64,000 nt of DNA from Catellatospora paridis (GCF_009720365.1 NZ_ML769323.1:93541-157540), one strand, 5' to 3'; positions 8,880-17,878 are shown, numbered from the stretch's first letter. The notes: generated by a model from the sequence alone, not told the origin. Translations and numbers: made by a program.

Positions 8880-9056
8880 ACCGGGTCTCGGGGTGCGCGC
8901 GAGCTGCCGCAGGGCGGCCCGCGCAGAGGGAATCCGGTGCGATTCCGGAGCTGCCCCGCAGCGGTGAATGGGAACGAAGCCGTCCCGCGCCCCTCCCGCG
9001 AAGAGGGATGTGGACAGCACTGGGCCGGTCCGGCCTGGGAAGCGACGGCGTAGGGG
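8880..9056 (+). promoter_or_regulatory. Cobalamin (B12) riboswitch
   Basis: The leader shows the conserved cobalamin-aptamer landmarks in order: GGGAATCCGGTGCGATTCC (8928-8946), GCTGCCCCGCAGCGGTGA (about 8950-8967), GGGAACGAAGCCGTC, then CACTGG (9019-9024) and CCTGGGAAGCGACGGCG (9034-9050). It precedes nrdAB by about 330 bases. In Streptomyces the class Ia nrdABS operon is repressed through such a riboswitch when B12 allows the class II enzyme to work; the same logic is inferred here. Confidence 0.92.
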
Positions 9057-9381
9057 GTCTACGGCAGCACGGCGTCCAGCTGTGCGGCCCGGCCGTGCCC
9101 ATGAGCCCGAAGACCTGCCGGCGTGCGCGCCGCGGACCATTCCGCGACGCGCCCCGACCCATCCGCGCCCAAGCCCGGCACGCCGCGACGCGGCGTACAG
9201 GGCCGGACCCGTCCCGCAGCGTCGCCCTCGCGACCGCCGGGAACCGGGGATCCGTCGGCGTGGGCAGGGACGGGACACCGGGCCGCGCGGGATGGTCCAC
9301 GGTGGACGGCACGCACCCTGGATCATCGGGGTGGTGCTGTCCGCGTGCTCTCCCGCGCTTCGACGAGGGGGAGCGCACGCT
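9057..9381 (+). other. Long nrdA leader without a convincing gene
   Basis: The 325 bases between the riboswitch aptamer and the chosen nrdA start contain open frames only as GC-biased shadows. It should hold the riboswitch expression platform; no clear ribosome site except GAGGGGGAG at 9364-9372 next to TTG 9382 is visible. Confidence 0.5.
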
Positions 9382-11889
9382 TTGACCAGCACCACCTTCC
9401 GCAACACGGCCGAGACCGGCGAAGCCGGCTCCGGCTCGGAGACCGCAACCAGGTCGCAGCAGGCGATGCCCACGGAGTCGCTGGCGGGCCTGCTCGCCGC
9501 AGCGGCGCAGGGGCTGCCCGACGTGGACCACACCACCGTGCTGAACCCCGTGGCGGCCGGCGTCTGGCCCGGGGCGACCGAGGCCGACCTGCGGCTGCGC
9601 GCCATCGAGACGGCCGCCGCCCTGGTCGCGCAGGAGCCGTCGTACAGCCGCCTCGCGGCGCGGCTGCTCACGGTGCACATCGCCGCGGAGGCGGCCACCC
9701 AGGGCGTGACCGACTTCCCGAGCTCCGTGCGTGCCGCACACGCCGCCGGGCTGCTCGCCGACGACCTGGCCGCGTTCGTCGCGAGGCACGCCGACGAGCT
9801 GGGGGAGCTCGTCGACCCGGCCGCCGACGAGCGCTTCGAATACTTCGGGCTGCGCACCGTCTACGACCGCTACCTGCTGCGGCACCCGGTGACCCGCAAG
9901 GTGCTGGAGACGCCCCAGCACTTCCTGCTCCGGGTGGCCTGCGGCCTGATGGGCGAGGTCGGCGACGCGGGCACGGCCGGTCGGCGGCTGGCCGGCAGCA
10001 CCGCCGAGGTGGCCCGGCTGTACGCCATCCTCAGCCGGCTGGCCTACCTGCCCAGCTCGCCGACCCTGTTCAACGCCGGCGCCCGGCGTCCGCAGCTGAG
10101 CAGCTGCTTCCTGCTGGACTCGCCGCGCGACGAGCTGGAATCGATCTACGAGCGCTACGGGCAGATCGCGCGGCTGTCGAAGTACGCGGGGGGCATCGGG
10201 GTGGCCTGGAGCCGGATCCGGTCCCGGGGATCGCTGATCCGCGGCACGAACGGGCTGTCCAACGGCATCGTGCCGTGGCTGCGCACCCTCGACGCCAGCG
10301 TCGCCGCGGTCAACCAGGGCGGCCGGCGCAAGGGCGCGGCCTGCGTCTACCTGGAGACCTGGCACGCCGACCTGGACGAGTTCCTGCAGCTGCGCGACTC
10401 GACCGGCGAGGAGAGCCGGCGCACCCACAACCTGCACCTGGCCAACTGGGTGCCGGACGAGTTCATGCGCCGGGTCGAGGCCGACGCGAGCTGGTCGCTG
10501 TTCGACCCGAAGGACGTGCCCGAGCTGGTCGACCTGTGGGGCGACGAGTTCGACGCCGCCTACCGGGCCGCGGAGGCCGCCGGGCGCGCGGTGCGCACGG
10601 TCCAGGCCCGGGAGCTGTACGGCCGGATGATGCGCACCCTGGCGCAGACCGGCAACGGCTGGATGACCTTCAAGGACGCCGCCAACCGCGCCTGCAACCA
10701 GACCGCGGTCGCCGGCAACACCGTGCACCTGTCCAACCTGTGCACCGAGATCCTGGAGGTGACCAGCGACGGCGAGACCGCGGTGTGCAACCTCGGCTCG
10801 ATCAACCTGGCCGCCCACCTCGGCCCGGACGGCGTCGACTGGGACGCCCTGCGCGACACGGTGCGCGTCGCGGTACGCGTGCTCGACCGCACCATCGACC
10901 TGTCCTACTACCCGACCGGCGAGGCGGCCGGGGCCAACAACCGGTGGCGGCCGATCGGCCTGGGCGTGATGGGCCTGGCCGACGTGTTCGCCAGGCTGCG
11001 CCTGGACTTCGACTCACCCGAGGCGCTGGCGCTGTCCACCCGCCTCGCCGAGGAGATCGCACTCGCGGCCTACGACACCAGCGCCGACCTGGCTGCCGAA
11101 CTGGGCGTGCACCCGTCGTACGCGGACACCCGCGCCGCCCGCGGCGTGCTGCACCCCGACCACTACCCGGACGCGACCCGCACCCGCCCGTGGGCGTGGG
11201 ACGAGCTGGCCGCGAAGGTCGCCCGCACCGGCCTGCGCAACTCGCTGCTGATCGCCATCGCGCCCACGGCCACCATCGCCTCGATCGCCGGCTGCGCCGA
11301 GTGCATCGAGCCGCCGGTCGCCAACGTCTTCAAGCGCGAGACCCTGTCCGGCGAGTTCCTCCAGGTCAACCGCTACCTGGTCGAGGAACTCAAGGCCCAC
11401 GGCCTGTGGACCCCGGCCCTGCGCGAACGCATTCTCGCCGCCGAAGGCTCCGTCGCCGCCATCCCCGAAATCCCCGCCGAACTGCGCAAGCGCTTCCGCA
11501 CCGCCTGGGAACTCCCGCAACGAGCCCTCATCGACCTGGCTGCCGCCCGCACCCCCTTCATCGACCAGTCCCAGTCCCTGAACCTCTTCATGGCCTCCCC
11601 CGACATCGGCAAACTCTCCTCGATGTACGCCTACGCCTGGCGAAAGGGCCTCAAAACCACCTACTACCTCCGCTCCCGCCCCGCCACCGCCATCGCGCAG
11701 ACAACAGTAAGGAAGGGCACCTTCCCATCTGTTTCTGTGGAGGAAGGGCACCTTGTTAACGCCGCATCCGCCGCGAGTTCGGCGGATGTCGCCGTGGCAG
11801 GCGGCGCGTCTGGACAGCCGCTGCTGACCGCGGCGAGTCCGATCAACCTGAACCTGGAAAACCCCGAGATCTGCGAGGCCTGCCAGTGA
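9382..11889 (+). CDS. nrdA: Class Ia ribonucleoside-diphosphate reductase, alpha subunit
   Basis: 835 residues if translation starts at TTG 9382 (ribosome site GAGGGGGAG); ATG 9466 is the other option. Catalytic features of class I alpha: LSSCFLLD (first redox Cys), NLCTEI (Asn, Cys thiyl, Glu), CNLGSIN (second redox Cys), TATIASIAG, the adjacent tyrosines in TTYYLR for radical transfer, and a C-terminal CEACQ thiol pair. It reduces ribonucleoside diphosphates with NrdB. The tail linker contains an in-frame copy of a dispersed repeat (residues about 777-794). The gene overlaps nrdB by four bases (GTGA). Expression is likely under NrdR and B12 control. Confidence 0.95.
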   Translation: MTSTTFRNTAETGEAGSGSETATRSQQAMPTESLAGLLAAAAQGLPDVDHTTVLNPVAAGVWPGATEADLRLRAIETAAALVAQEPSYSRLAARLLTVHIAAEAATQGVTDFPSSVRAAHAAGLLADDLAAFVARHADELGELVDPAADERFEYFGLRTVYDRYLLRHPVTRKVLETPQHFLLRVACGLMGEVGDAGTAGRRLAGSTAEVARLYAILSRLAYLPSSPTLFNAGARRPQLSSCFLLDSPRDELESIYERYGQIARLSKYAGGIGVAWSRIRSRGSLIRGTNGLSNGIVPWLRTLDASVAAVNQGGRRKGAACVYLETWHADLDEFLQLRDSTGEESRRTHNLHLANWVPDEFMRRVEADASWSLFDPKDVPELVDLWGDEFDAAYRAAEAAGRAVRTVQARELYGRMMRTLAQTGNGWMTFKDAANRACNQTAVAGNTVHLSNLCTEILEVTSDGETAVCNLGSINLAAHLGPDGVDWDALRDTVRVAVRVLDRTIDLSYYPTGEAAGANNRWRPIGLGVMGLADVFARLRLDFDSPEALALSTRLAEEIALAAYDTSADLAAELGVHPSYADTRAARGVLHPDHYPDATRTRPWAWDELAAKVARTGLRNSLLIAIAPTATIASIAGCAECIEPPVANVFKRETLSGEFLQVNRYLVEELKAHGLWTPALRERILAAEGSVAAIPEIPAELRKRFRTAWELPQRALIDLAAARTPFIDQSQSLNLFMASPDIGKLSSMYAYAWRKGLKTTYYLRSRPATAIAQTTVRKGTFPSVSVEEGHLVNAASAASSADVAVAGGASGQPLLTAASPINLNLENPEICEACQ
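11708..11763 (+). repeat. Two half copies of the AGGAAGGGCACC element inside nrdA
   Basis: TAAGGAAGGGCACC starts at 11708 and GTGGAGGAAGGGCACCTT at 11737; the second half matches the intergenic copy at 7143 base for base until position 11755. It is read in frame as RKGTFPSVSVEEGHLVNA, between the radical-transfer tyrosines and the C-terminal cysteine pair. Confidence 0.8.
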
Positions 11890-12902
11890 CGACCGACACC
11901 AAGAAGATGCTGCTCGACCCGGGCCTCGACCTGACCCTGCGGCCGATGCGCTACCCGGACTTCTACGAGCGCTACCGCGCCGCCATCCGCAACACGTGGA
12001 CGGTGGAGGAGGTCGACCTCGGCAACGACCTGCCCGACCTGGCCGGGCTCAGCGCCGGGGAACGGCACCTGGTGAACCGCCTCGTCGCGTTCTTCGCGAC
12101 CGGCGACACCATCGTCGCCAACAACCTGGTGCTCAACCTCTACCGGCACATCAACGCCCCCGAGGCGCGGCTCTACCTGAGCCGCCAGCTGTTCGAGGAG
12201 GCGGTGCACGTCCAGTTCTACCTGACCCTGCTGGACACGTACCTGCCCGACGACGAGGAGCGGGCCCAGGCGTTCGACGCGGTGGAGAACATCCCGTCGA
12301 TCGCCCGCAAGGCGCAGTTCTGCTTCGAGTGGATCGACTCGGTCTTCGACGTGCCCGAGCTGACCACGGCCGACGACCGGCGGCGCTTCCTGCTGAACCT
12401 GATCTGCTTCGCGGCCTGCATCGAAGGCCTGTTCTTCTACGGCGCCTTCGCGTACGTCTACTGGCTGCGCTCGCGCGGCCTGCTCGACGGGCTGGCCGCG
12501 GGCACCAACTGGGTGTTCCGCGACGAGTCCATGCACATGGACTTCGCCTTCGCGGTCGTCGACACGGTCCGCGCCGAGGAGCCCGAGCTGTTCGACGACG
12601 AGCTGGGCAAGGCCGTGACCCGGATGCTGGAGGACGCGGTCGACGCCGAGCTGGCCTTCGCCGAGGACCTGTGCGGCGCGGGCCTGCCCGGCATGACGCT
12701 GGCCGACATGCGGGAGTACCTGCAGTACGTCGCCGACCAGCGGTTGGCCCGGCTGGGCCTGCCGGCCCGGTTCGGCTCGCGCAACCCGTTCCCGTTCATG
12801 GCCCTGCAGGACGTGCAGGAGCTGGCGAACTTCTTCGAACGCCGGGTCACCGCCTACCAGGTGGCGGTCACCGGCACGGTCAGTCTCGACGAGGACTTCT
12901 GA
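11886..12902 (+). CDS. nrdB: Class Ia ribonucleoside-diphosphate reductase, beta subunit
   Basis: 338 residues from GTG 11886, which overlaps the nrdA stop. The di-iron ligands of the ferritin-like fold are visible: EEAVHVQFY (Glu, His and, four residues after His, the radical Tyr), FCFEW, IEGLFFY and DESMHMDF. It generates and stores the tyrosyl radical that starts catalysis in NrdA. No third gene resembling Streptomyces nrdS follows; the next gene is on the opposite strand and ends three bases away. Confidence 0.95.
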   Translation: MTTDTKKMLLDPGLDLTLRPMRYPDFYERYRAAIRNTWTVEEVDLGNDLPDLAGLSAGERHLVNRLVAFFATGDTIVANNLVLNLYRHINAPEARLYLSRQLFEEAVHVQFYLTLLDTYLPDDEERAQAFDAVENIPSIARKAQFCFEWIDSVFDVPELTTADDRRRFLLNLICFAACIEGLFFYGAFAYVYWLRSRGLLDGLAAGTNWVFRDESMHMDFAFAVVDTVRAEEPELFDDELGKAVTRMLEDAVDAELAFAEDLCGAGLPGMTLADMREYLQYVADQRLARLGLPARFGSRNPFPFMALQDVQELANFFERRVTAYQVAVTGTVSLDEDF

Positions 12903-12905
12903 GCC

Positions 12906-13628
12906 TCAGCTTCCGGCCAGAATGGCGGAGAAGCGCTTCTCGGCGAGGTCGAACTGGGCGAAGATGTGCGCCTTGACCTCGCCGAGAAGCGGCGTGTCCG
13001 GCCGGGCCACCAGCTCCCGCAGCAGTGGGACCAGGGGCTGGTACTTGGTGGCGGCCCGCAGCACCTTCGGGCCGATGGTGTGGATGACGCCGACGCCGTT
13101 GTCGGTGAAGTCGGAGACCTTGATGATCCGCGCCCACGGGTCCACGTCCAGCGACTCCACGACGTGTTCGCGATACTGCTCGTCCTTGTCCCGGTCGAGG
13201 TCGTACTCCGGGTTGGTGACGGCGTTGACCAGCTGCGCGACCCGCGGGCCGAAGCGTTCGGCGAGCACGGCCAGGGCCTGCTCCCGGGGCGGCGGGCCGC
13301 CGCGGTGCGCCCGGCCGACGATGCCCCACGGCTGGTCCTCGACCGAGTCGTGCAGCAGGGCGGCGACCAGCACGTCCCGATCGGTGATCCGGTAGTACGT
13401 GATGATCCGGATGGTGACGCGCAGCAGGTGGTTGAGATACGGCTCGCGTACCCGCCGCTGCTCGGCGTGCAGCCCGGCGGCCAGCTCCAGCGCCTCGGCG
13501 AGCACGGCCTGGTCGGCGGCGGGCAGCCGCTGGATCTCCAGGGCGAACCGGTCACGCAGTCCCTGCTCGCCGAGCACCTCCGTGATGGCGTGCAGGGGCA
13601 TGGTCATGAGGTATGCCGGGGCGTCCAT
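12906..13628 (-). CDS. HD domain phosphohydrolase-like protein
   Basis: 240 residues. HD-type metal motif: LNHLLRV...LVAALLHDSVED (about residues 65-100) and KVSDFTDN later, as in the N-terminal hydrolase half of RelA/SpoT proteins, but there is no synthetase or TGS domain. Such stand-alone proteins are candidate (p)ppGpp or nucleotide phosphohydrolases; the substrate cannot be read from sequence. Start ATG 13628 chosen; ATG 13604 is possible. It converges with nrdB with a 3-base gap and no terminator. Confidence 0.8.
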   Translation of the reverse strand: MDAPAYLMTMPLHAITEVLGEQGLRDRFALEIQRLPAADQAVLAEALELAAGLHAEQRRVREPYLNHLLRVTIRIITYYRITDRDVLVAALLHDSVEDQPWGIVGRAHRGGPPPREQALAVLAERFGPRVAQLVNAVTNPEYDLDRDKDEQYREHVVESLDVDPWARIIKVSDFTDNGVGVIHTIGPKVLRAATKYQPLVPLLRELVARPDTPLLGEVKAHIFAQFDLAEKRFSAILAGS

Positions 13629-13688
13629 GCCGCCGTTTATATCGGATCAACGCCGCTCGCGCGCTCCCTCCGATCTGGACCGAGGTGA

Positions 13689-13730
13689 CCGCCGGGTCCC
13701 GTGTCGGTGTTGCGACACGGGACCCGGCGG
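13689..13730 (-). terminator. Strong hairpin downstream of the MHYT gene
   Basis: An 18-bp perfect stem (13689-13706 with 13713-13730) and 6-nt loop lie 20 bases after the MHYT stop codon. Confidence 0.8.
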
Positions 13731-13749
13731 TCAGCGGGGCGTTCGGCGG

Positions 13750-14643
13750 TCAGCGGGGGATCTTCGTGCGGTTGCGGTCGGCCAGTGACCGGGCCAGGCT
13801 GAACGGCGGGTTCACCGGCGCGGGCTGGTCCGCGTTCGCCCGCGGACCGGGGATGACGGTCCCGGGGACCTGCGCGCGGTGGCGCACCCGGTTCGCCTCC
13901 ACGCCGTCGAACTCCTCCTGCGTCATGGCCTGCAACGCGTTGAACGTCACACCGATCAGGCACAGCGCCGACAGCAGCACGATCGGCACGATGAGCACGA
14001 ACGGGCTGAGCCCGGAGACCTGCCCGGTGCCGCCGGCGTCCAGGGTGATCCGGATGGCGGCCATCCCGGTGTAGTGCATGCCGCAGACGGCCAGGCCCAT
14101 CACCGCCGCGGCGGCGATGATGGCGCGCATGGTGGAGACGGTCACGGTGAACCACAGCGCCACGGTCGCGGCCACCACGGCGATCACCACGGACGCGCCG
14201 ACCAGCCCGAAGTCGTAGCTGACATGCCCGGCGACGCGCATCGCGGCCATGCCGCTGTAGTGCATCGCGACCACGCCGAGCCCGGTGAAACCACCGCCGG
14301 CCACGATCCGGGTCGCCGAGCGGCGGCCCTGGCCCGCGATGAACAGGCCGATGCCCACGGTGACGACCGCCAGCGCGAGGCTGATGAACGTGACGACCGG
14401 GTCGTAACGGACCGGGCTGTCCGGCACGTCGAAGCCGATCATCGCCATGAAGTGCATGAGCCAGATGCCGGTGCCGCCGATGGAGAGCGAGGCGATGACC
14501 AGCCAGCGGGCCCGGCGGCCGGTGGTGGGCGCGCGGCGGGCGCGGGCTGTGCAGACCAGGCCGAGCAGTGAACCGATGAAGGCCATCAGGTACGCGGTCA
14601 CCGGGTTGAACCAGCCGTACGCGAAGTGGTGCACTTCTGCCAT
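13750..14643 (-). CDS. MHYT domain integral membrane sensor
   Basis: 297 residues from ATG 14643, which has a GGAGGC ribosome site; an in-frame ATG at 14736 is unlikely. Seven hydrophobic segments and three MHYT-type motifs, MHFMAM, MHYSGM and MHYTGM, mark the family, thought to bind copper and sense oxygen, CO or NO. The C-terminal tail is short and has no GGDEF, EAL or kinase domain, so the protein is a stand-alone sensor or transport-like component. Confidence 0.9.
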   Translation of the reverse strand: MAEVHHFAYGWFNPVTAYLMAFIGSLLGLVCTARARRAPTTGRRARWLVIASLSIGGTGIWLMHFMAMIGFDVPDSPVRYDPVVTFISLALAVVTVGIGLFIAGQGRRSATRIVAGGGFTGLGVVAMHYSGMAAMRVAGHVSYDFGLVGASVVIAVVAATVALWFTVTVSTMRAIIAAAAVMGLAVCGMHYTGMAAIRITLDAGGTGQVSGLSPFVLIVPIVLLSALCLIGVTFNALQAMTQEEFDGVEANRVRHRAQVPGTVIPGPRANADQPAPVNPPFSLARSLADRNRTKIPR

Positions 14644-14766
14644 AGGAGCGCCTCCGAGCGTTGAGGAGGATGCCATTGCGCCACGAATGTTGCTCACGCA
14701 ATCGCACAGCGTGTCCGTGTCCGCACTGTCGATCACCGCTGGCGCACGCCGGGTAGCGTCAGCGGC

Positions 14767-15402
14767 ATGGCAGGCACGAGTGCGTCGGTGGTCGCCCTGG
14801 TCGGCATCGACGGCTCGGGTAAGACCACCCAGGCGATACGGCTGGCCGCGGCGCTCTGCGCGGCCGGGGTCACCGCCCGGTACGGCCGCAACGCCGGCGG
14901 CCGGCGCTTCCTCGGGCGGGTCGCCCGCAGGTTCGGCCGCGAGGATGCGGTCTCCCTGTTGGGTCGTCGCGGCCTGCTCACTGTCGAGGCGGTGCTGCGC
15001 TGGCTGGCCATCGCCCGGTCACTGGTGACGGCGCGGCTGACCGGTGCGACGGCGGTGATGGACCGCTACACCCCCTGCCAACTGGTCAGCATTCGGGCAC
15101 ATGACGGCGGCAAGTGGCTGGCCAGGACGGTACGCGCGGCGTATGCCCCGTTCCCCCGGGCGGCTGTCATCATCTTTCTCGACGTCCCGCCCGAGGTGGC
15201 ATACCACCGGGTGGAGCAGCGTGGCGAGGACCACGAAGACATCGAATACCTCAACGCGAGCTACGCGGCCTACAAAGACGTACTGTCGGATGCGGTACAC
15301 GTCGACGGCAGCGGTGATCCGGACGCGGTCGCTCAGGCCGTCTGGGCGGTCGTTTGGCCGGTGGTGAAACGCGGTTTGGCAGTTGACGCGGGGCTGTCAT
15401 GA
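14767..15402 (+). CDS. Thymidylate kinase-like P-loop nucleotide kinase
   Basis: 211 residues. P-loop GIDGSGKTT at residues about 13-21, a DRY motif (VMDRYTPCQ) near residue 99 and the LDVPPEVAYHRVEQRGEDHE lid region fit dTMP kinase-like proteins. Divergence of the substrate-binding part leaves open another nucleoside or polysaccharide substrate. It precedes the MurR/RpiR-murQ pair by 15 bases and its stop codon lies inside a palindrome that could be their operator. Confidence 0.75.
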   Translation: MAGTSASVVALVGIDGSGKTTQAIRLAAALCAAGVTARYGRNAGGRRFLGRVARRFGREDAVSLLGRRGLLTVEAVLRWLAIARSLVTARLTGATAVMDRYTPCQLVSIRAHDGGKWLARTVRAAYAPFPRAAVIIFLDVPPEVAYHRVEQRGEDHEDIEYLNASYAAYKDVLSDAVHVDGSGDPDAVAQAVWAVVWPVVKRGLAVDAGLS

Positions 15403-15414
15403 AAGTAAGTTTCA
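15400..15414. promoter_or_regulatory. Candidate operator TGAAA-N5-TTTCA before the RpiR-type regulator gene
   Basis: TGAAAGTAAGTTTCA is a perfect 5+5 inverted repeat that ends three bases before the GTG start of the regulator gene. Position and symmetry suggest autoregulation; the binding protein is inferred. Confidence 0.5.
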
Positions 15415-15417
15415 ACC

Positions 15418-16362
15418 GTGGCGAAGAAGTCGAAAGTTTCCGAGGAGAATGACGGCGCTCGCGCCGGTCAGGAACCGGCCGGGCTGATCGTTCAGATCAA
15501 CGGTCTGCTGCCCGCGCTCTCCCCGGCCGAACAGCGCGTGGCACGGCTCGTGCTCGCCGATCCGGCCGCCTCGGCCCGCCGCACCATCACCGACCTGTCC
15601 GCCGCCGCGGAGACCTCCGAGGCGACGGTCATCCGCTTCTGCCGCTCCATCGGCATGTCGGGCTACCCGCAGCTGCGCATCCGGCTCGCCGCCGAGGCCG
15701 CGCGCCGGGTCGAGCCGACCGACTCCCGGGTGGTCGGCGGCGACATCCCGCCCGGCGCCGACATGGCGCAGATCATCGCCACCATCGCCTTCAACGACGC
15801 CCGGGCGGTCGAGGAGACCGCCGAGCAGCTCGACCCCGAGGTCTGCGACAAGATCGTGGACCTGCTGGTGAAGGCGTCCCGGGTCGAGGTCTTCGGCGCC
15901 GGCGCGAGCGGCTTCGTCGCCGCCGACTTCCAGGCCAAGCTGCACCGCATAGGCCGCATCGCGTACTACTGGCCGGACCTGCACACCTCACTCACCTCGG
16001 CGGCCCTGCTCGGCCCCGGTGACGTGGCGCTGGGCATCTCGCACACCGGCACCACCGCCGACACCATCGACGTGCTGGAGCGGGCCAAGGCGGCGGGCGC
16101 GGTGACCGTGGCGCTGACCAACTTCCCCCGCTCGCCGATCTGCGACGTCGCCGACTTCGTGCTGACCACCGCGGCGCGCGAGACCACCTACCGGTCCGGC
16201 GCGATGGCCAGCCGGCTCGCCCAGCTCACGGTCGTGGACTGCCTGTTCGTCGGGGTGGCCGCGCGCACCCGCACCAAGGCCCGCAAGGCGCTCGAGGTGA
16301 CCGCCGAGGCGGTGCGCGGACGACGCCTGGGCACCACGCGCCGCCGGTCCGGCGATGCCTGA
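15418..16362 (+). CDS. MurR/RpiR family transcriptional regulator
   Basis: 314 residues from GTG 15418. Residues about 24-105 form the HTH_6 domain (LSPAEQRVARLVL, ATVIRFCRSIG); residues about 135-270 a SIS sugar-isomerase fold (VEVFGAGASGFVAADFQAKL, GISHTGTTADTIDVLERAKA). Such regulators sense phosphosugars. The start of murQ overlaps its end by eight bases, so the ligand is probably N-acetylmuramic acid 6-phosphate or a related cell-wall recycling sugar. Confidence 0.92.
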   Translation: MAKKSKVSEENDGARAGQEPAGLIVQINGLLPALSPAEQRVARLVLADPAASARRTITDLSAAAETSEATVIRFCRSIGMSGYPQLRIRLAAEAARRVEPTDSRVVGGDIPPGADMAQIIATIAFNDARAVEETAEQLDPEVCDKIVDLLVKASRVEVFGAGASGFVAADFQAKLHRIGRIAYYWPDLHTSLTSAALLGPGDVALGISHTGTTADTIDVLERAKAAGAVTVALTNFPRSPICDVADFVLTTAARETTYRSGAMASRLAQLTVVDCLFVGVAARTRTKARKALEVTAEAVRGRRLGTTRRRSGDA

Positions 16363-17281
16363 GCTGCCCACCGGCTCGCTCCCGGTGCGTGTCGACGCCC
16401 CGACGGAGCGGCGCTACGCCCCCAGCGCCGATCTGGACCTGCTGGACACCCGCCAGATCCTGCGCGTGATCAACGAGGCTGACCGCACCGTCGCCGAGGC
16501 GGTCGGCGCGGTGCTGGACCCGCTGTCCGTGGTGGTCGAGGACGCCGTCGCGGCGTTGCAGCGCGGCAACCGCGTGCACTACGTGGGCGCGGGGACCTCC
16601 GGCCGGCTCGGCGTGCTCGACGCCGCCGAACTGCCGCCGACCTACAATGCCCCGCCGACCTGGTTCTGCGCCCACATCGCCGGCGGCCCCGGCGCGCTGC
16701 TGGCCGCGGTCGAGGACGCGGAGGACGACGCCGTGGGCGGCGCGGACGAGCTCTCCCGCTGCGCCCGCACCGGGGACGTCGTCGTCGGCATCGCCGCCAG
16801 CGGCCGCACGCCGTACGTGCTCGGCGCGCTGCGGGCGGCGGGCGAGTTGGGCTGCCGGACCGCGCTGATCGCGGCCGACCCGCACGCGACCGCGTCGGCC
16901 TGGGTGGACGTCTTCATCGGCGTCGACACCGGCCCCGAGGTGGTCACCGGGTCGACCCGGATGAAGGCCGCCACCGCGCAGAAGCTCCTGCTCAACGCGT
17001 TCTCCACGGCGGTGATGGTGCGCCTGGGGCGGGTGTTCTCCAACTTCATGATCGACGTGGTGCCGACGAACGCCAAGCTGCGCGGCCGCATGCTGAGCAT
17101 GCTCGTCGAGGCGACCGGCCACGACGAGGAGGACTGCCGCCGCACGCTCGACGCGGCCGGCGGCGACCTGCGCGCCGCACTGGTCGCCCTGCTGGCCGGC
17201 CGTGAGGTGGCGGCGGCCCGCGGCGCCCTGGCCGGACACGGCAACCGCGTCCGCGACGCCGTAGCCGCCCTCACCGAATAA
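16355..17281 (+). CDS. murQ: N-acetylmuramic acid 6-phosphate etherase
   Basis: 308 residues. The SIS fold carries the family signature VHYVGAGTSGRLGVLDAAELPPTY (about residues 70-93), AGGPGAL, IAASGRTPYVLGA and GPEVVTGSTRMKAATAQK. MurQ cleaves the lactyl ether of MurNAc-6-phosphate to GlcNAc-6-phosphate and D-lactate, in cytoplasmic peptidoglycan recycling. It is translationally coupled to the upstream RpiR-type regulator. No MurP transporter or AnmK is visible nearby. Confidence 0.95.
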   Translation: MPELPTGSLPVRVDAPTERRYAPSADLDLLDTRQILRVINEADRTVAEAVGAVLDPLSVVVEDAVAALQRGNRVHYVGAGTSGRLGVLDAAELPPTYNAPPTWFCAHIAGGPGALLAAVEDAEDDAVGGADELSRCARTGDVVVGIAASGRTPYVLGALRAAGELGCRTALIAADPHATASAWVDVFIGVDTGPEVVTGSTRMKAATAQKLLLNAFSTAVMVRLGRVFSNFMIDVVPTNAKLRGRMLSMLVEATGHDEEDCRRTLDAAGGDLRAALVALLAGREVAAARGALAGHGNRVRDAVAALTE

Positions 17282-17323
17282 GCCCCCCGGCCCGCCCCAC
17301 CTCTTGGTGGCTGCGGAATGCAT

Positions 17324-17384
17324 GATCGATGTTTTGTGTCGGAATCTGTGCGCTGACCGCAGTTTTCGGCACGAAACAGCGATC
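17324..17384. repeat. Inverted repeat of GATCGCTGTTTC family, second copy
   Basis: Left arm 17324-17344 and right arm 17363-17384 pair at most positions (GATCGATGTTTTGTG against inverse GATCGCTGTTTCGTG). Same family as 1876-1936. Confidence 0.5.
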
Positions 17385-17878
17385 ACCCCCGAAAGGCCGA
17401 CGATCACCGGCCGAAGAGCGGCCGATCCCGGCTGAAAGGCCCCCTGGGCGGCGCCGAAAGAGGGTCGATCCCCGTTCGAGTGCCGTCGGGCGGCAGGCGG
17501 GTGATCCCCTTTCGCGGGTTCTTCGTGGCCGAATGGGTGTGCTTCTCACTCGATGGGGTATGTGCGTCCTGCGTTCGAGTGGGCGAGATGTGGAACCGTG
17601 CAATAGCGCGCGGGCTCGAGCGTCACAAGAAATGGCGACGCAGGTCACAGCGTTGTAGTGAGGTGGATCGCTGTATGCTGTGACGCTCCGTGGTGTCATA
17701 AATAGGGCATTGCGGACCGGTTGGCTCGCTTCCAGCGAGCCGCTATGTCGGTATCAGCGAGTTCACAGCTTTTCGTGACAGTTTCGATGGGCAACGCGGA
17801 ATCATCTCCGGGCGTCATCTGTTGTGAAGGTGTCAGTACCGCAAGGCCCTGCGGCGATTACGTGGGAGGGACCCGAAC
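17385..17878 (+). other. Intergenic leader of the sigma factor gene, no gene seen
   Basis: About 490 bases without a supportable coding frame. It holds several GATC-rich short repeats (CGATCACCGGCCGAAAG and variants, 17400-17470) and must contain the sigma gene promoter. GGGAGGGA just before 17879 is its ribosome site. Confidence 0.4.

Noticed and set aside
8815-10818. Long minus-strand frame opposite the B12 riboswitch and nrdA
   Set aside because: Covers a recognised riboswitch and conserved enzyme in antisense, with no ribosome site or known motif.
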